A stretch of 64,000 nucleotides of DNA from JAJFTV01 sp036825755 (GTDB lineage Bacteria; Chloroflexota; Anaerolineae; Anaerolineales; Anaerolineaceae), in NCBI GenBank assembly GCA_036825755.1, contig DAISXR010000001.1, positions 1 through 64,000 on the forward strand, read 5' to 3'. The translations under genes and the position numbers were made by a program. Under the pieces are notes generated by a model that was given only the letters and a program-made list of their open reading frames with translations, did not search any database and was not told the DNA's origin. Shown here in pieces: positions 1-7,553 of the stretch; position 1 is the stretch's first letter, and each line of letters opens with the position of its first letter.

Positions 1-55
1 ACCTGCGACCTCATCTGTGTAAAAGATGTGCTCTAACCAACTGAGCTACCCGCCC
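1..55 (-). tRNA. tRNA-Val (anticodon UAC), 3' part cut off by window edge
   Basis: Read on the minus strand from position 55, the sequence starts with an acceptor strand GGGCGGG, then a D-arm (GCTC ... GAGC), then an anticodon stem CATCT/AGATG that closes a 7-nt loop TTTACAC. Positions 34-36 of that loop are TAC, so the tRNA reads GUA (valine). A variable-loop start follows, and the molecule runs off the window before the T-arm, so roughly 21 nt including the 3' acceptor strand are outside. The stems pair without mismatch in the part that is visible. No intron is seen. The tRNA and the next gene at 115-951 share the minus strand. Confidence 0.93.
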
Positions 56-114
56 ATGGGTGATGCGCCTAATTATAGCGCAAACGGATAAAAAATCCAA
101 CCTTTTGATGGTAA

Positions 115-951
115 TTATGGCTGATCCGTCGCCGGGGGTATACACTCAATAATCAAATTGCTCTCCTGCAGGCGCATACTGCAGTACAGCGACCCCCGCG
201 AAGTGGTAAAGATGCGCGTGAGGGGCAGATCCGACGGCAGTTGGGATTGGCTTTCGGTCACCCAAAAAGCCATCTCATCCATCAACGCCGTATCCGGTGC
301 GGGAGAAACCTGCGCAGAAGGCGATGGTTCAGCGGTAATAGTAGCTGTTACAGCAGACACTGTCTGAGTGGTGTCGCTCTCAGGACGGATTGTGCTTTCC
401 CACAGCCAGGGATAGCGCAGAGGCGTCTGCGCCAGCCAGATGATGTCATTCCGGATCTGGTCCGGGAAAAACAGCGAGAATGGATCCACCAGGATACGCA
501 GCGAACCCGGTAGGCTGCTTTCAGACCAGGCCAGATTTAATTGAACCTGAACCAGCCCTATGGTTTGTGCGCAATCCATCGAGAGGATCGTCTCAGTTAT
601 CGCATCGGATTTGCTCTGCACCGCATGGCACACATACCTCTCGCCAGACATATCGGACAGCAGACTGGTGAACTGTCCAAACTGGGGCAGGAAGGTGGCG
701 GTGGGGGTGGGACTTGGACCTGGTGTGACGGTGAGCGTGGGTGTGGATGTGGAGGTCGGTCTGGGGGTGCGGGTGATGGTAGCGGTGGATGTGGCGGTCT
801 GCGTGGGGGTGGGATGCATCTGGTAAGCCCGAATGCTCAATACATTGGCAGCCACAAACACAACCACCGCCAGTATACCCAGACCGGCAGCCAGACGATT
901 CAAAAATTTTTGAGAGCGGTAGAACGGTGTCCCCATGCGCACCTGTGTCAC
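115..951 (-). CDS. Membrane-anchored protein with Thr/Pro-rich linker, unknown function
   Basis: I do not recognise a family. The 278-residue product has a short basic N-terminus, one hydrophobic segment at about residues 20-42 (signal anchor), a low-complexity linker of repeated TPT/TST units at about 47-88, and an extracytoplasmic domain of roughly 190 residues with three or four cysteines (for example in ERYVCHAV and SMDCAQ). A second Pro/Ser/Thr stretch at about 205-220 splits that domain. The start is uncertain: a GTG gives 278 aa, while an ATG five codons later (936) gives 273 aa, and neither has a clear ribosome binding site. The linker style matches the other exported proteins of this window. 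It lies between the tRNA and a divergent hydrolase gene. Confidence 0.75.
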   Translation of the reverse strand: MTQVRMGTPFYRSQKFLNRLAAGLGILAVVVFVAANVLSIRAYQMHPTPTQTATSTATITRTPRPTSTSTPTLTVTPGPSPTPTATFLPQFGQFTSLLSDMSGERYVCHAVQSKSDAITETILSMDCAQTIGLVQVQLNLAWSESSLPGSLRILVDPFSLFFPDQIRNDIIWLAQTPLRYPWLWESTIRPESDTTQTVSAVTATITAEPSPSAQVSPAPDTALMDEMAFWVTESQSQLPSDLPLTRIFTTSRGSLYCSMRLQESNLIIECIPPATDQP

Positions 952-1087
952 TCACGTGCAAATCATTCTCGCGAACAGAATTAGTTTATCATAACTCATC
1001 CTGCCGGATGGACAAAAGCCTGTCAGACAAACAGGTGTATATGATAGACTATCAAAACAATATCAAACAGGAATAAAGGGAGAGAAA

Positions 1088-1852
1088 ATGCGCTTTGCAC
1101 GGTATCAATATGGCAATGAACAACCGCGTTACGGTTGGGTTCTGAAAGACCAGATTGGCCTGCTGGAAGGCAAGCCGTATGAGGAGTTTCGGCGGATGGA
1201 GATTGAGCGGTCACTTGACAGCGTGAAGCTGTTACCGCCTGTACTTCCCGGCAAGATCATCGGCGTGGGTCGAAATTACGCGGACCATGCCAGAGAACTG
1301 AATCACCCCATCCCCGATATGCCCATGCTGTTTCTCAAGGCGCCATCGGCATTGATTGGTCCTGGGGATCTGATCGTGACGCCGCCGCAATCCAGCCAGG
1401 TGGAGCATGAAGCGGAGCTGGCGGTGGTGATCGGTAAAAAGGCGCGTTGGGTGCAGCCTGAGCAGGCTCACCAGGTGATTTTGGGCTACACTATCGCCAA
1501 TGATATGACGGCTCGCGATCTTCAGCGCAAAGACGGACAGTGGACCCGCTCGAAAGCATTTGATACATTTTGCCCGCTCGGCCCGTGGATTGAGACCGAT
1601 TTTGATCCGGCTGATGCCATGATTACATGCCACGTGAACAATGAGATGCGGCAGATGGCTTCCACCCGCGAGATGCTCTTTACCGTTCCCCAACTGGTTG
1701 CGTTTATCTCCAGCGTGATGACGCTTCTTCCGGGCGATGTGATCTTGACTGGAACACCAGCGGGTGTTGGACCAGTTTACCCGGGTGATACAATATCCAT
1801 TAAGATCGAAGGAATCGGTGAACTGCGCAATCCGGTAGGAGCCGGTGGGTAG
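1088..1852 (+). CDS. Fumarylacetoacetate hydrolase (FAH) family protein
   Basis: The 254-residue protein has a short N-terminal domain followed by the FAH fold. Family signatures are present: GRNYADHARE at about 61-70, the metal-binding EHEAE at about 106-110 followed by LAVVIGK, GYTIANDMTARDLQ at about 139-152, and LTGTPAGVGP near the C-terminus. FAH-family members hydrolyse or decarboxylate beta-diketo acids, for example 2-hydroxyhepta-2,4-diene-1,7-dioate isomerase or acylpyruvase. The exact substrate cannot be read from the sequence. The ATG has a purine-rich ribosome site (GGGAGA) 5 nt upstream. The gene is single and divergent from the unknown protein to its left. It is probably soluble and cytoplasmic. 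Confidence 0.9.
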   Translation: MRFARYQYGNEQPRYGWVLKDQIGLLEGKPYEEFRRMEIERSLDSVKLLPPVLPGKIIGVGRNYADHARELNHPIPDMPMLFLKAPSALIGPGDLIVTPPQSSQVEHEAELAVVIGKKARWVQPEQAHQVILGYTIANDMTARDLQRKDGQWTRSKAFDTFCPLGPWIETDFDPADAMITCHVNNEMRQMASTREMLFTVPQLVAFISSVMTLLPGDVILTGTPAGVGPVYPGDTISIKIEGIGELRNPVGAGG

Positions 1853-1880
1853 ATTGACAAATTCTGGTGCGCTTCAGGAT

Positions 1881-1909
1881 TTACAGCCCTGCTATGCGTG
1901 GTGTATAAT
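1881..1909 (+). promoter_or_regulatory. Sigma70-type promoter for yebC-ruvC-trmH-ruvA
   Basis: TTACAG at 1881-1886 and TATAAT at 1904-1909 are separated by 17 bp, the ideal spacing. The start codon of yebC lies about 48 bp downstream. The assignment rests on sequence match and position only. Confidence 0.6.
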
Positions 1910-1956
1910 TAATTCCGCTCAAAAAAGAACGAAACCTTCCATTCCAGGAGATAAGT

Positions 1957-2712
1957 ATGTCTGGACATAATAAGTGGTCCACTATCAAACGAAAAAAAGG
2001 CGCTGAAGACGCCAAGAGAGGTCAGGTTTTCACCAGGCTGGCTCGTGAAATCGCACTGGTTGCCCGTGAAAGTGGCGGCGATCTGGAGACAAATGTTCGA
2101 TTACGACTGGCTGTTGACCGCGCCCGTGCTCAAAACATGCCGAAAGACAGCATCGATCGAGCGATCAAACGTGGAACCGGCGAGAGCAAGGAAGGGATGA
2201 TCATTGAAGAGGTCATGTACGAAGGATACGGCCCGAGCGGTGTGGCTATTATCATTCAGTGCGTGACTGAAAACCGCAACCGTACCGTGGCTGAGGTCAG
2301 ACACCTGCTCACCCGCGCAGGCGGGGCTTTAGGCGAATCGGGCTCGGTGGCCTGGCAGTTCCGGCGCGTGGCATATTTCTCCATTCCCGCCAAGGGACAC
2401 AAATTCGATGACATCTTTGAGCTGGCTGTAGAAGGCGGCGCAGATGATGTGACCGAAGATGACGGCTATTTTGAAATCATCGCCCCGGTCGAATCGTTCA
2501 AAGTGTTGAGCGACCGGCTGCGCTTTGCCAACATCCAGGCTGAAGAAGCCGAGCTCAAGATGATCCCCAATCAGGAAATGGAACTGTCAAGCGATGCGAC
2601 CGTGAAGGCCATGAAAGCCATCGAGGCGCTTGAAGAGCTGGATGATGTCCAGAATGTTTTCAGCAACCTGAAGATCTCTGACGAGGCGATTGCAATACTT
2701 GAAGCCGAATAA
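1957..2712 (+). CDS. yebC: YebC/PmpR (TACO1-type) family protein
   Basis: The 251-residue product opens with the family hallmark SGHNKWSTIKRKKGAEDAKR and is close to the normal family length of about 240-250. YebC-type proteins are DNA-binding regulators in some bacteria. More recent work on the family (TACO1 in mitochondria, YebC in bacteria) links them to translation of difficult sequences such as proline runs. The gene heads a tight cluster with ruvC, an arrangement seen in many bacteria. An AGGAG ribosome site precedes the ATG (CCAGGAGATAAGTATG). Its 3' end is used as the start of ruvC by a 23-bp overlap. Confidence 0.95.
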   Translation: MSGHNKWSTIKRKKGAEDAKRGQVFTRLAREIALVARESGGDLETNVRLRLAVDRARAQNMPKDSIDRAIKRGTGESKEGMIIEEVMYEGYGPSGVAIIIQCVTENRNRTVAEVRHLLTRAGGALGESGSVAWQFRRVAYFSIPAKGHKFDDIFELAVEGGADDVTEDDGYFEIIAPVESFKVLSDRLRFANIQAEEAELKMIPNQEMELSSDATVKAMKAIEALEELDDVQNVFSNLKISDEAIAILEAE

Positions 2713-3223
2713 CGACCCGGCTGTCATCCTTGGCATTGATCCCGGAACAGCTCTGACCGGTTATGGTTTTATCACCGAAGGGCCAACCGGCGAATTAACA
2801 GCGTTGGATTACGGCGTGATCAGCACGCCCGGCGGGATGCCGCTTGAAAACCGGCTGCAAATCATTCATCGAGAATTAACAAGGCTTATTCAACTCCACC
2901 GGCCTGTATCTGGGGCGGTGGAGAAGCTTTTTTTTCAGAAGAATGTGAAAACTGCTCTGGCAGTAGGGCATGCCCGTGGGGTGGTGCTGCTGGCGATGGC
3001 GGACTGCGATGTTCCCCTTACCAGTTATACGCCCAATGAGGTCAAACAGGCTGTCACCGGGTATGGAGCCGCCGATAAGCATCAGGTTCAGGAGATGGTG
3101 AAATTGATGCTGGGTCTGGAAAAAGTACCCAAACCAGATGACGCTGCCGATGCCCTGGCAGTGGCGATCTGTCATTTTCACAGTCGCCGGTTTGAAAACC
3201 TGGGTCTCGAGGAAGAAGCATGA
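2690..3223 (+). CDS. ruvC: Crossover junction endodeoxyribonuclease RuvC
   Basis: RuvC cuts Holliday junctions made during recombination and repair, working with RuvAB. The 177-residue product has the RNase-H-like fold signatures: LGIDPGTALTGYGF with the first catalytic Asp at about residue 17, VEKLFFQKN with the catalytic Glu at about 69, and a C-terminal DDAADALAVAICH carrying the last acidic residues. The start is ambiguous. A TTG at 2690 lies inside yebC, and a second in-frame TTG at 2699 gives a protein three residues shorter. The GAGG at 2683-2686 is nearer to usual spacing for the latter. The stop overlaps the next start by 4 bp (ATGA), so translational coupling is likely. Confidence 0.94.
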   Translation: MQYLKPNNDPAVILGIDPGTALTGYGFITEGPTGELTALDYGVISTPGGMPLENRLQIIHRELTRLIQLHRPVSGAVEKLFFQKNVKTALAVGHARGVVLLAMADCDVPLTSYTPNEVKQAVTGYGAADKHQVQEMVKLMLGLEKVPKPDDAADALAVAICHFHSRRFENLGLEEEA

Positions 3224-4023
3224 TCATCACCAGTCCGTCCAACCCGCGCATCAAATCCATCCGCAAACTGGCTGACCGAAAATTCCGCGAAGAGCAGGGT
3301 GAGTATTACATTGAAGGGCTGCGCATTGTGGGCGAGGCATTTGAGCATCACGCCGATCTGGTGACGGTGCTTTACTCGCCTGATTTGCTTACCAGTGAAT
3401 TTGGACAGCGCCTGGTTGAGCAGGCCGTCTCTCAGGGTATTGAGGTTCTGGCACTAGGCGGCGATGCTTTCACCCGGCTTTCGCTGAAAGAAGGTCCGCA
3501 GGGAATCGCGGCAGTAGGCCGGCAGGTATTCACACGATTGGAATACCTTTCGCCCGTTGAAGGTGAGGTATGGATAGCCCTCGATAGCGTTCAGGATCCC
3601 GGCAATCTGGGCACCATTCTTCGCACCGGTGACGCCACCGGCTGCAAAGGAGTCATTTTGCTGGATCACAGCACCGATCCGTATGATCCAACCGCACTGC
3701 GAGCCAGTATGGGGGCGGTGTACGGCCTCAAACTGGTCAAGGCCCGTCTGACCGAGTTTGCTGCCTGGAAGGAACGGCAGCATATCCTCACAATTGGCAC
3801 CTCAGATAAAGCCCGGGTGTACTACCGGGATTTTCATTACCGGCTGCCCATGGTATTGTTAATGGGGAGCGAGAAGATGGGTCTGACACCGGATCACTTG
3901 CGATTATGTGACGAGGTGGTCAGTATGCCCATGCTGGGTACCGGTGACTCGCTCAACCTGGCAGTGGCGACCGGTGTGGTTTTGTATGAAATTGTGCATC
4001 AAACACGGATGAATTTGGAATAA
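3220..4023 (+). CDS. TrmH/SpoU family RNA 2'-O-methyltransferase
   Basis: The 267-residue protein begins with the SpoU substrate-binding domain (SNPRIKSIRKLADRKFR, about residues 6-22, then EGLRIVGEA). The SPOUT catalytic domain follows with its three motifs: DPGNLGTILRTGDA at about 126-139, LMGSEKMGL at about 214-222, and SMPMLGTGDSLNLAVA near 235-250. Enzymes of this group 2'-O-methylate ribose in rRNA or tRNA using S-adenosylmethionine through a knotted active site. The target here is not determinable; an rRNA target of the RlmB or TsnR type is plausible. It sits between ruvC and ruvA and overlaps ruvC by 4 bp. Confidence 0.92.
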   Translation: MIITSPSNPRIKSIRKLADRKFREEQGEYYIEGLRIVGEAFEHHADLVTVLYSPDLLTSEFGQRLVEQAVSQGIEVLALGGDAFTRLSLKEGPQGIAAVGRQVFTRLEYLSPVEGEVWIALDSVQDPGNLGTILRTGDATGCKGVILLDHSTDPYDPTALRASMGAVYGLKLVKARLTEFAAWKERQHILTIGTSDKARVYYRDFHYRLPMVLLMGSEKMGLTPDHLRLCDEVVSMPMLGTGDSLNLAVATGVVLYEIVHQTRMNLE

Positions 4024-4033
4024 CGAGGGCGGC

Positions 4034-4615
4034 ATGATTGCGAATATCTCCGGCAGCATTTTATCAACCAGTGATGACAGCATAGTGGTTCAGGTGGGCG
4101 GGATCGGCATTCAAGTGTTTGTACCCAAATTCCTGGCCAACGGGGCTGTGATCGGTGAACCGATTCACCTGCATACCACTTTGATCGTCCGCGAGGATTC
4201 GCTCACACTTTATGGATTTGAGAATGCCGAACAAAAGGAATTTTTCCTGCTGTTCCTGGGTGCCAATGGAGTAGGCCCTCGTACTGCGCTGTCGGCCGTA
4301 TCCACGCTCTCGCCGGATGTGATCCGTCGCGCAGTATGGGATGAGCAGGCCGATGTGTTCGCGCGCGTGCCCGGGGTGGGGAAAAAAGGCGCGCAGAAGA
4401 TCCTGCTGCACCTGCAGGGTAAGGTGGGGCGGGCTGCCGGTGTGACGGGAACGGAACTGCATCGCTCCGATATCGATGTGGAGATCCTGGATGCGCTGAC
4501 CGGTTTGGGTTACAGTGTAATAGAAGCGCAGTCCGCATTGCAATGGATCCCCAAGGATGCCCCTGAGGATCTGGAAGAACGGCTGCGCATCGCCCTTAAT
4601 TACTTCGCCAGATAG
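4034..4615 (+). CDS. ruvA: Holliday junction branch migration protein RuvA
   Basis: RuvA binds four-way junctions and loads the RuvB motor. The 193-residue sequence has the N-terminal OB-fold domain (MIANISGSI, then VQVGGIGIQVFVP), the helix-hairpin-helix region (FLLFLGANGVGPRTALSA and FARVPGVGKKGAQKILLHL), and a C-terminal helical domain for RuvB contact (LTGLGYSVIEAQSAL). Its length is typical. It closes the yebC-ruvC-trmH-ruvA operon, starting 10 bp after the methyltransferase stop. ruvB is not in this window. The gene converges with the MFS transporter gene 25 bp away, and no strong terminator is visible between them. Confidence 0.95.
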   Translation: MIANISGSILSTSDDSIVVQVGGIGIQVFVPKFLANGAVIGEPIHLHTTLIVREDSLTLYGFENAEQKEFFLLFLGANGVGPRTALSAVSTLSPDVIRRAVWDEQADVFARVPGVGKKGAQKILLHLQGKVGRAAGVTGTELHRSDIDVEILDALTGLGYSVIEAQSALQWIPKDAPEDLEERLRIALNYFAR

Positions 4616-4640
4616 TATTTTTAGTAAAAACCAATTGATT

Positions 4641-5966
4641 TCAGGACAGCATGGCTTCGGCCACAGCCTGCTCGGTGGATTTCATCAACCGTGCTTCTTC
4701 TTCCTCGGCAACCCGGATGCCTTCCTTTTCATCCACTTTGGTCAGCAGCAGAGCTCCTGCGGCAAAGAAGATGATCAGTGAAACGATGCTGAGGCGGCTG
4801 CCGCCCATAATTTTGGAAACCACCCCAAACACCAACGGCCCGACGGTTCCGGCAATTTTCTCGCTCACGCTGAAAAAACCGTAAAATTCGGCCGATTTGC
4901 TCTTGGGGATCATGCGTCCGCATAGCGAACGGCTGAGTGCCTGGCTACCGCCCTGAACGGTTGCTACCAGGAACCCGAGCGCCCAGAAATGCCAGGGTAC
5001 CTGCAGGAAGTATCCCAGGATGGCGATGATCGTATAGATCCCCAGGCTGAGTAGAATGGCGGGTTTGGTACCGATCTTTTTTGCCAGCCAGCCGAACAGA
5101 AAAGCGAAAGGTACAGCGACGAATTGAACCATGAGCAGGGTGCCCACCGTGGTGGTCATGCCAAATCCCAGCTCGGTGCCATAGATGGTGGCCATCACGA
5201 TGATGGTGCCGATGCCGTTGTTGTATAACCAGAAAGCGACGATGAACTTGAGCAACTGGCGGTAGGTGCGGATCTCTTTGAAAGTTTGGGCGAGACGTCC
5301 CATACTGGCAGACCAGGGGTTCTTCCCGGCTTCTTCGGCATGGATACGCCGAGGGGGTTCTTTCACGGTGCGCCAGAGCGGAATGGTAAATACAAGCCAC
5401 CAGATCGCCACGCTTAAGAAGGCCAAACGGGTCATCAATCCGGTCAGATTTTCAGGAGCCAGCAGGATGCCGGCCATATTAATCGCCAGCAGCAGGCCAC
5501 CGCCCAGATAACCGGTGGCATAACCGCGCGATGACACCTGGTCGATATCTTCTGGTTTGGCGATGTGGGGCAGGAAGGAGTCGTAGAAGACGATCGAGCC
5601 GGAAAAACCGAGATTCCCGATAATATACAGAACGGAAGCCATCAGCCAGTCGCCGGTGCTGACAAAAAACAGCAGCGCGGTACCGGTGACGCCCATCAGA
5701 ACAAAGGTGGTGAAAAAGCGTTTTTTGGCGCCGGTGAAATCCGCCATAGCCCCCAGCACCGGACCCATCAGAGCCACCAATATGAGCGCGATGGTGGTGG
5801 TGAATGCCCAATTGGCAGTCGCGTCGGCTGGGGTCAGGTTGGCTGAAGCTACGCTGGAGTAATACACCGGCAGTACAGCCGCCATGATGGTGGTGGCAAA
5901 AGCGGAATTGGCCCAGTCGTACATAGCCCAGGCGCGAATGCCTTTCTTATATGCTTTTTCTTCCAT
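4641..5966 (-). CDS. MFS transporter, UMF1/Atg22-like family
   Basis: This 441-residue polytopic protein has about 12 hydrophobic segments. Near its N-terminus it carries the UMF1-type signature RAWAMYDWANSAFATT, followed by a long second loop and PVLGAMADFTGAKKR, a variant of the MFS loop 2-3 motif. Family members are putative permeases related to vacuolar Atg22 amino-acid effluxers; bacterial substrates are mostly unknown. The C-terminal tail is hydrophilic and acidic (KVDEKEGIRVAEEEEARL). A good ribosome site (CAGGAG) precedes the ATG. It is monocistronic and divergent from the flavoprotein gene. Confidence 0.88.
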   Translation of the reverse strand: MEEKAYKKGIRAWAMYDWANSAFATTIMAAVLPVYYSSVASANLTPADATANWAFTTTIALILVALMGPVLGAMADFTGAKKRFFTTFVLMGVTGTALLFFVSTGDWLMASVLYIIGNLGFSGSIVFYDSFLPHIAKPEDIDQVSSRGYATGYLGGGLLLAINMAGILLAPENLTGLMTRLAFLSVAIWWLVFTIPLWRTVKEPPRRIHAEEAGKNPWSASMGRLAQTFKEIRTYRQLLKFIVAFWLYNNGIGTIIVMATIYGTELGFGMTTTVGTLLMVQFVAVPFAFLFGWLAKKIGTKPAILLSLGIYTIIAILGYFLQVPWHFWALGFLVATVQGGSQALSRSLCGRMIPKSKSAEFYGFFSVSEKIAGTVGPLVFGVVSKIMGGSRLSIVSLIIFFAAGALLLTKVDEKEGIRVAEEEEARLMKSTEQAVAEAMLS

Positions 5967-6186
5967 GGGAAGCTCCTGAAGGGGACATGTGATATTGAGG
6001 CGTGAATAAACTGATTATACAGGAAAACGCCCAGGTAAAATGCCCTGCTGGAAAGTACACCGGCAAATAACCGGATGGCGCGCTAATCAATGAGGTAACA
6101 AGTTGGAACTTACGGGTAGGATCTGTTTCCCACACAATCCATGGGCAAGCTGTTTTATAATCAGTACCATCGCAGGGATCAAAATC

Positions 6187-7422
6187 ATGACAGAAAACGA
6201 AAAATGCGCATCTGTTGCAGTGATTGGCGCCGGGCCGGCAGGCATGGCAGCCGCTCTTGAAGCATCCCGGCGAGGCGGTGAGGTGATCCTGCTGGACGGC
6301 AACGCGATCACCGGCCGCAAGTTACGTGTCACGGGTGGAGGGCGCGGTAATCTCACCAATCTGCATGCCACGCCTGAAAAATACTTCACGCATGGCAGCA
6401 CAGCGATGATCCAGGCTGTGTTTCAACAGATGGATCCGCGCGATTTGATCCGCTATTTTCACGAGCTGGGCATTCTCACCTGGCACACGGACGATGGCTG
6501 GGTGTACCCGGTTTCCAATTCGGCGGTCAATGTTTCCACCATTCTGGAGGCTCGCCTGCGCGAAGCGGATGTACAGATCAGGTTGGGGACTCTGGTGCAG
6601 GATATCATCCCCGAAGCTGATGCGATACGGCTCGTCACGAATTCAGGTGAAGAGATACGCTGCCTGAGCCTGATTGTTGCCTGCGGCGGAAAGGCTTACC
6701 CGGATCTGGGTTCCACCGGCAGCTTATATAAAATTTTGCAGCGGTTGGGTCACACAATGATCCCGGTCACACCGGCCCTCGCGCCCATCGAAACTGATCC
6801 CAAAGCGGTTCAAAAGCTGCAGGGTATCCGCCTGGACGCCGGTGTCACTTTATTGAGCAAAGATGCGGTCATCGCCGAAACCACCGGCAACATCATCTTC
6901 ACACAGTGGGGTATCAACGGCCCGGGGGTGATGGATTTGAGCCATCACGTGCAGGAATACCCGGGCGAGGTTCTGTCACTGCGGTTGAATTTTCTGGGCA
7001 ATTACCATCAGGAATTTCTGAAGTACATCACCGACCAGCGCAATTCTCAAATGAGCATCGAAGCTATGCTGGGGATAGTCTTGCCGCCTAAACTGTGTGC
7101 TGTTTTGCTGGAAAAAGCACATCTTCGGGGTGCTACTCCGATCAGCCAGATCGACGACAGACTATTGCAATTTCTGATTTTGCTGGCGCAGGAGTATCGC
7201 ATCGACGTCAAAGGGGTAAGGGGTTACGATCAATGCCAGGTGACCGGCGGCGGCATAACGCTGGATGAGGTGGATCCGTTCATCCTGCAATCCCGACTCC
7301 AGCCGCGTATCTGGCTGGCCGGTGAGGTATTGGATGTGATCGGCCCATGCGGGGGATACAACTTACACTGGGCCTTTTCCACCGGAATACTGGCCGGAAG
7401 AGCCGTTTCCATCGCTAATTAG
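6187..7422 (+). CDS. NAD(P)/FAD-dependent oxidoreductase, BaiN/YhiN (HI0933) family
   Basis: The 411-residue protein has an N-terminal Rossmann dinucleotide-binding motif (VIGAGPAGMAAALEASRRGG), the family motif TGRKLRVTGGGRGNLTN right after it, and a C-terminal FAD-contact stretch GPCGGYNLHWAFSTG. HI0933-family flavoproteins are soluble. A few act on bile-acid intermediates, but most have no known substrate. I chose the ATG at 6187 over an upstream in-frame TTG at 6103, because the family starts just before the Rossmann motif and the extra 28 residues look non-protein-like. A TATAAT at 6156-6161 lies 26 bp upstream of the ATG. Confidence 0.9.
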   Translation: MTENEKCASVAVIGAGPAGMAAALEASRRGGEVILLDGNAITGRKLRVTGGGRGNLTNLHATPEKYFTHGSTAMIQAVFQQMDPRDLIRYFHELGILTWHTDDGWVYPVSNSAVNVSTILEARLREADVQIRLGTLVQDIIPEADAIRLVTNSGEEIRCLSLIVACGGKAYPDLGSTGSLYKILQRLGHTMIPVTPALAPIETDPKAVQKLQGIRLDAGVTLLSKDAVIAETTGNIIFTQWGINGPGVMDLSHHVQEYPGEVLSLRLNFLGNYHQEFLKYITDQRNSQMSIEAMLGIVLPPKLCAVLLEKAHLRGATPISQIDDRLLQFLILLAQEYRIDVKGVRGYDQCQVTGGGITLDEVDPFILQSRLQPRIWLAGEVLDVIGPCGGYNLHWAFSTGILAGRAVSIAN

Positions 7423-7433
7423 AAAATCTGTGC

Positions 7434-7514
7434 TATAATTGAATCGAAATCAGCGAGTTTGTGTGATAGCTGATTTTGCTATTTTGAGGGCGGAATTTTT
7501 CACTTTGGTATAAT
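7434..7514 (+). promoter_or_regulatory. Two extended -10 promoter candidates upstream of uvrA
   Basis: Two TATAAT hexamers, each preceded by an extended -10 TGN, lie between the flavoprotein stop and uvrA: TGC-TATAAT ending at 7439 and TGG-TATAAT at 7506-7514. The second has a weak TTGAGG 19 bp upstream (7484-7489). I could not recognise a LexA-type operator between them and the uvrA start. Confidence 0.5.
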
Positions 7515-7553
7515 AATAGATTGCGTTTTGATCAAATCAAATCAAAGGTGTTT

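Noticed and set aside
541..984. Plus-strand open frames with Gly-rich product opposite the gene at 115-951
   Set aside because: They mirror the Thr/Pro-rich linker codons of the minus-strand gene. Composition is low-complexity and there is no ribosome site or family match.
7434..7553. LexA/SOS box in front of uvrA
   Set aside because: No GAAC-N4-GTTC or CTG-N10-CAG palindrome is visible in the 130 bp upstream.
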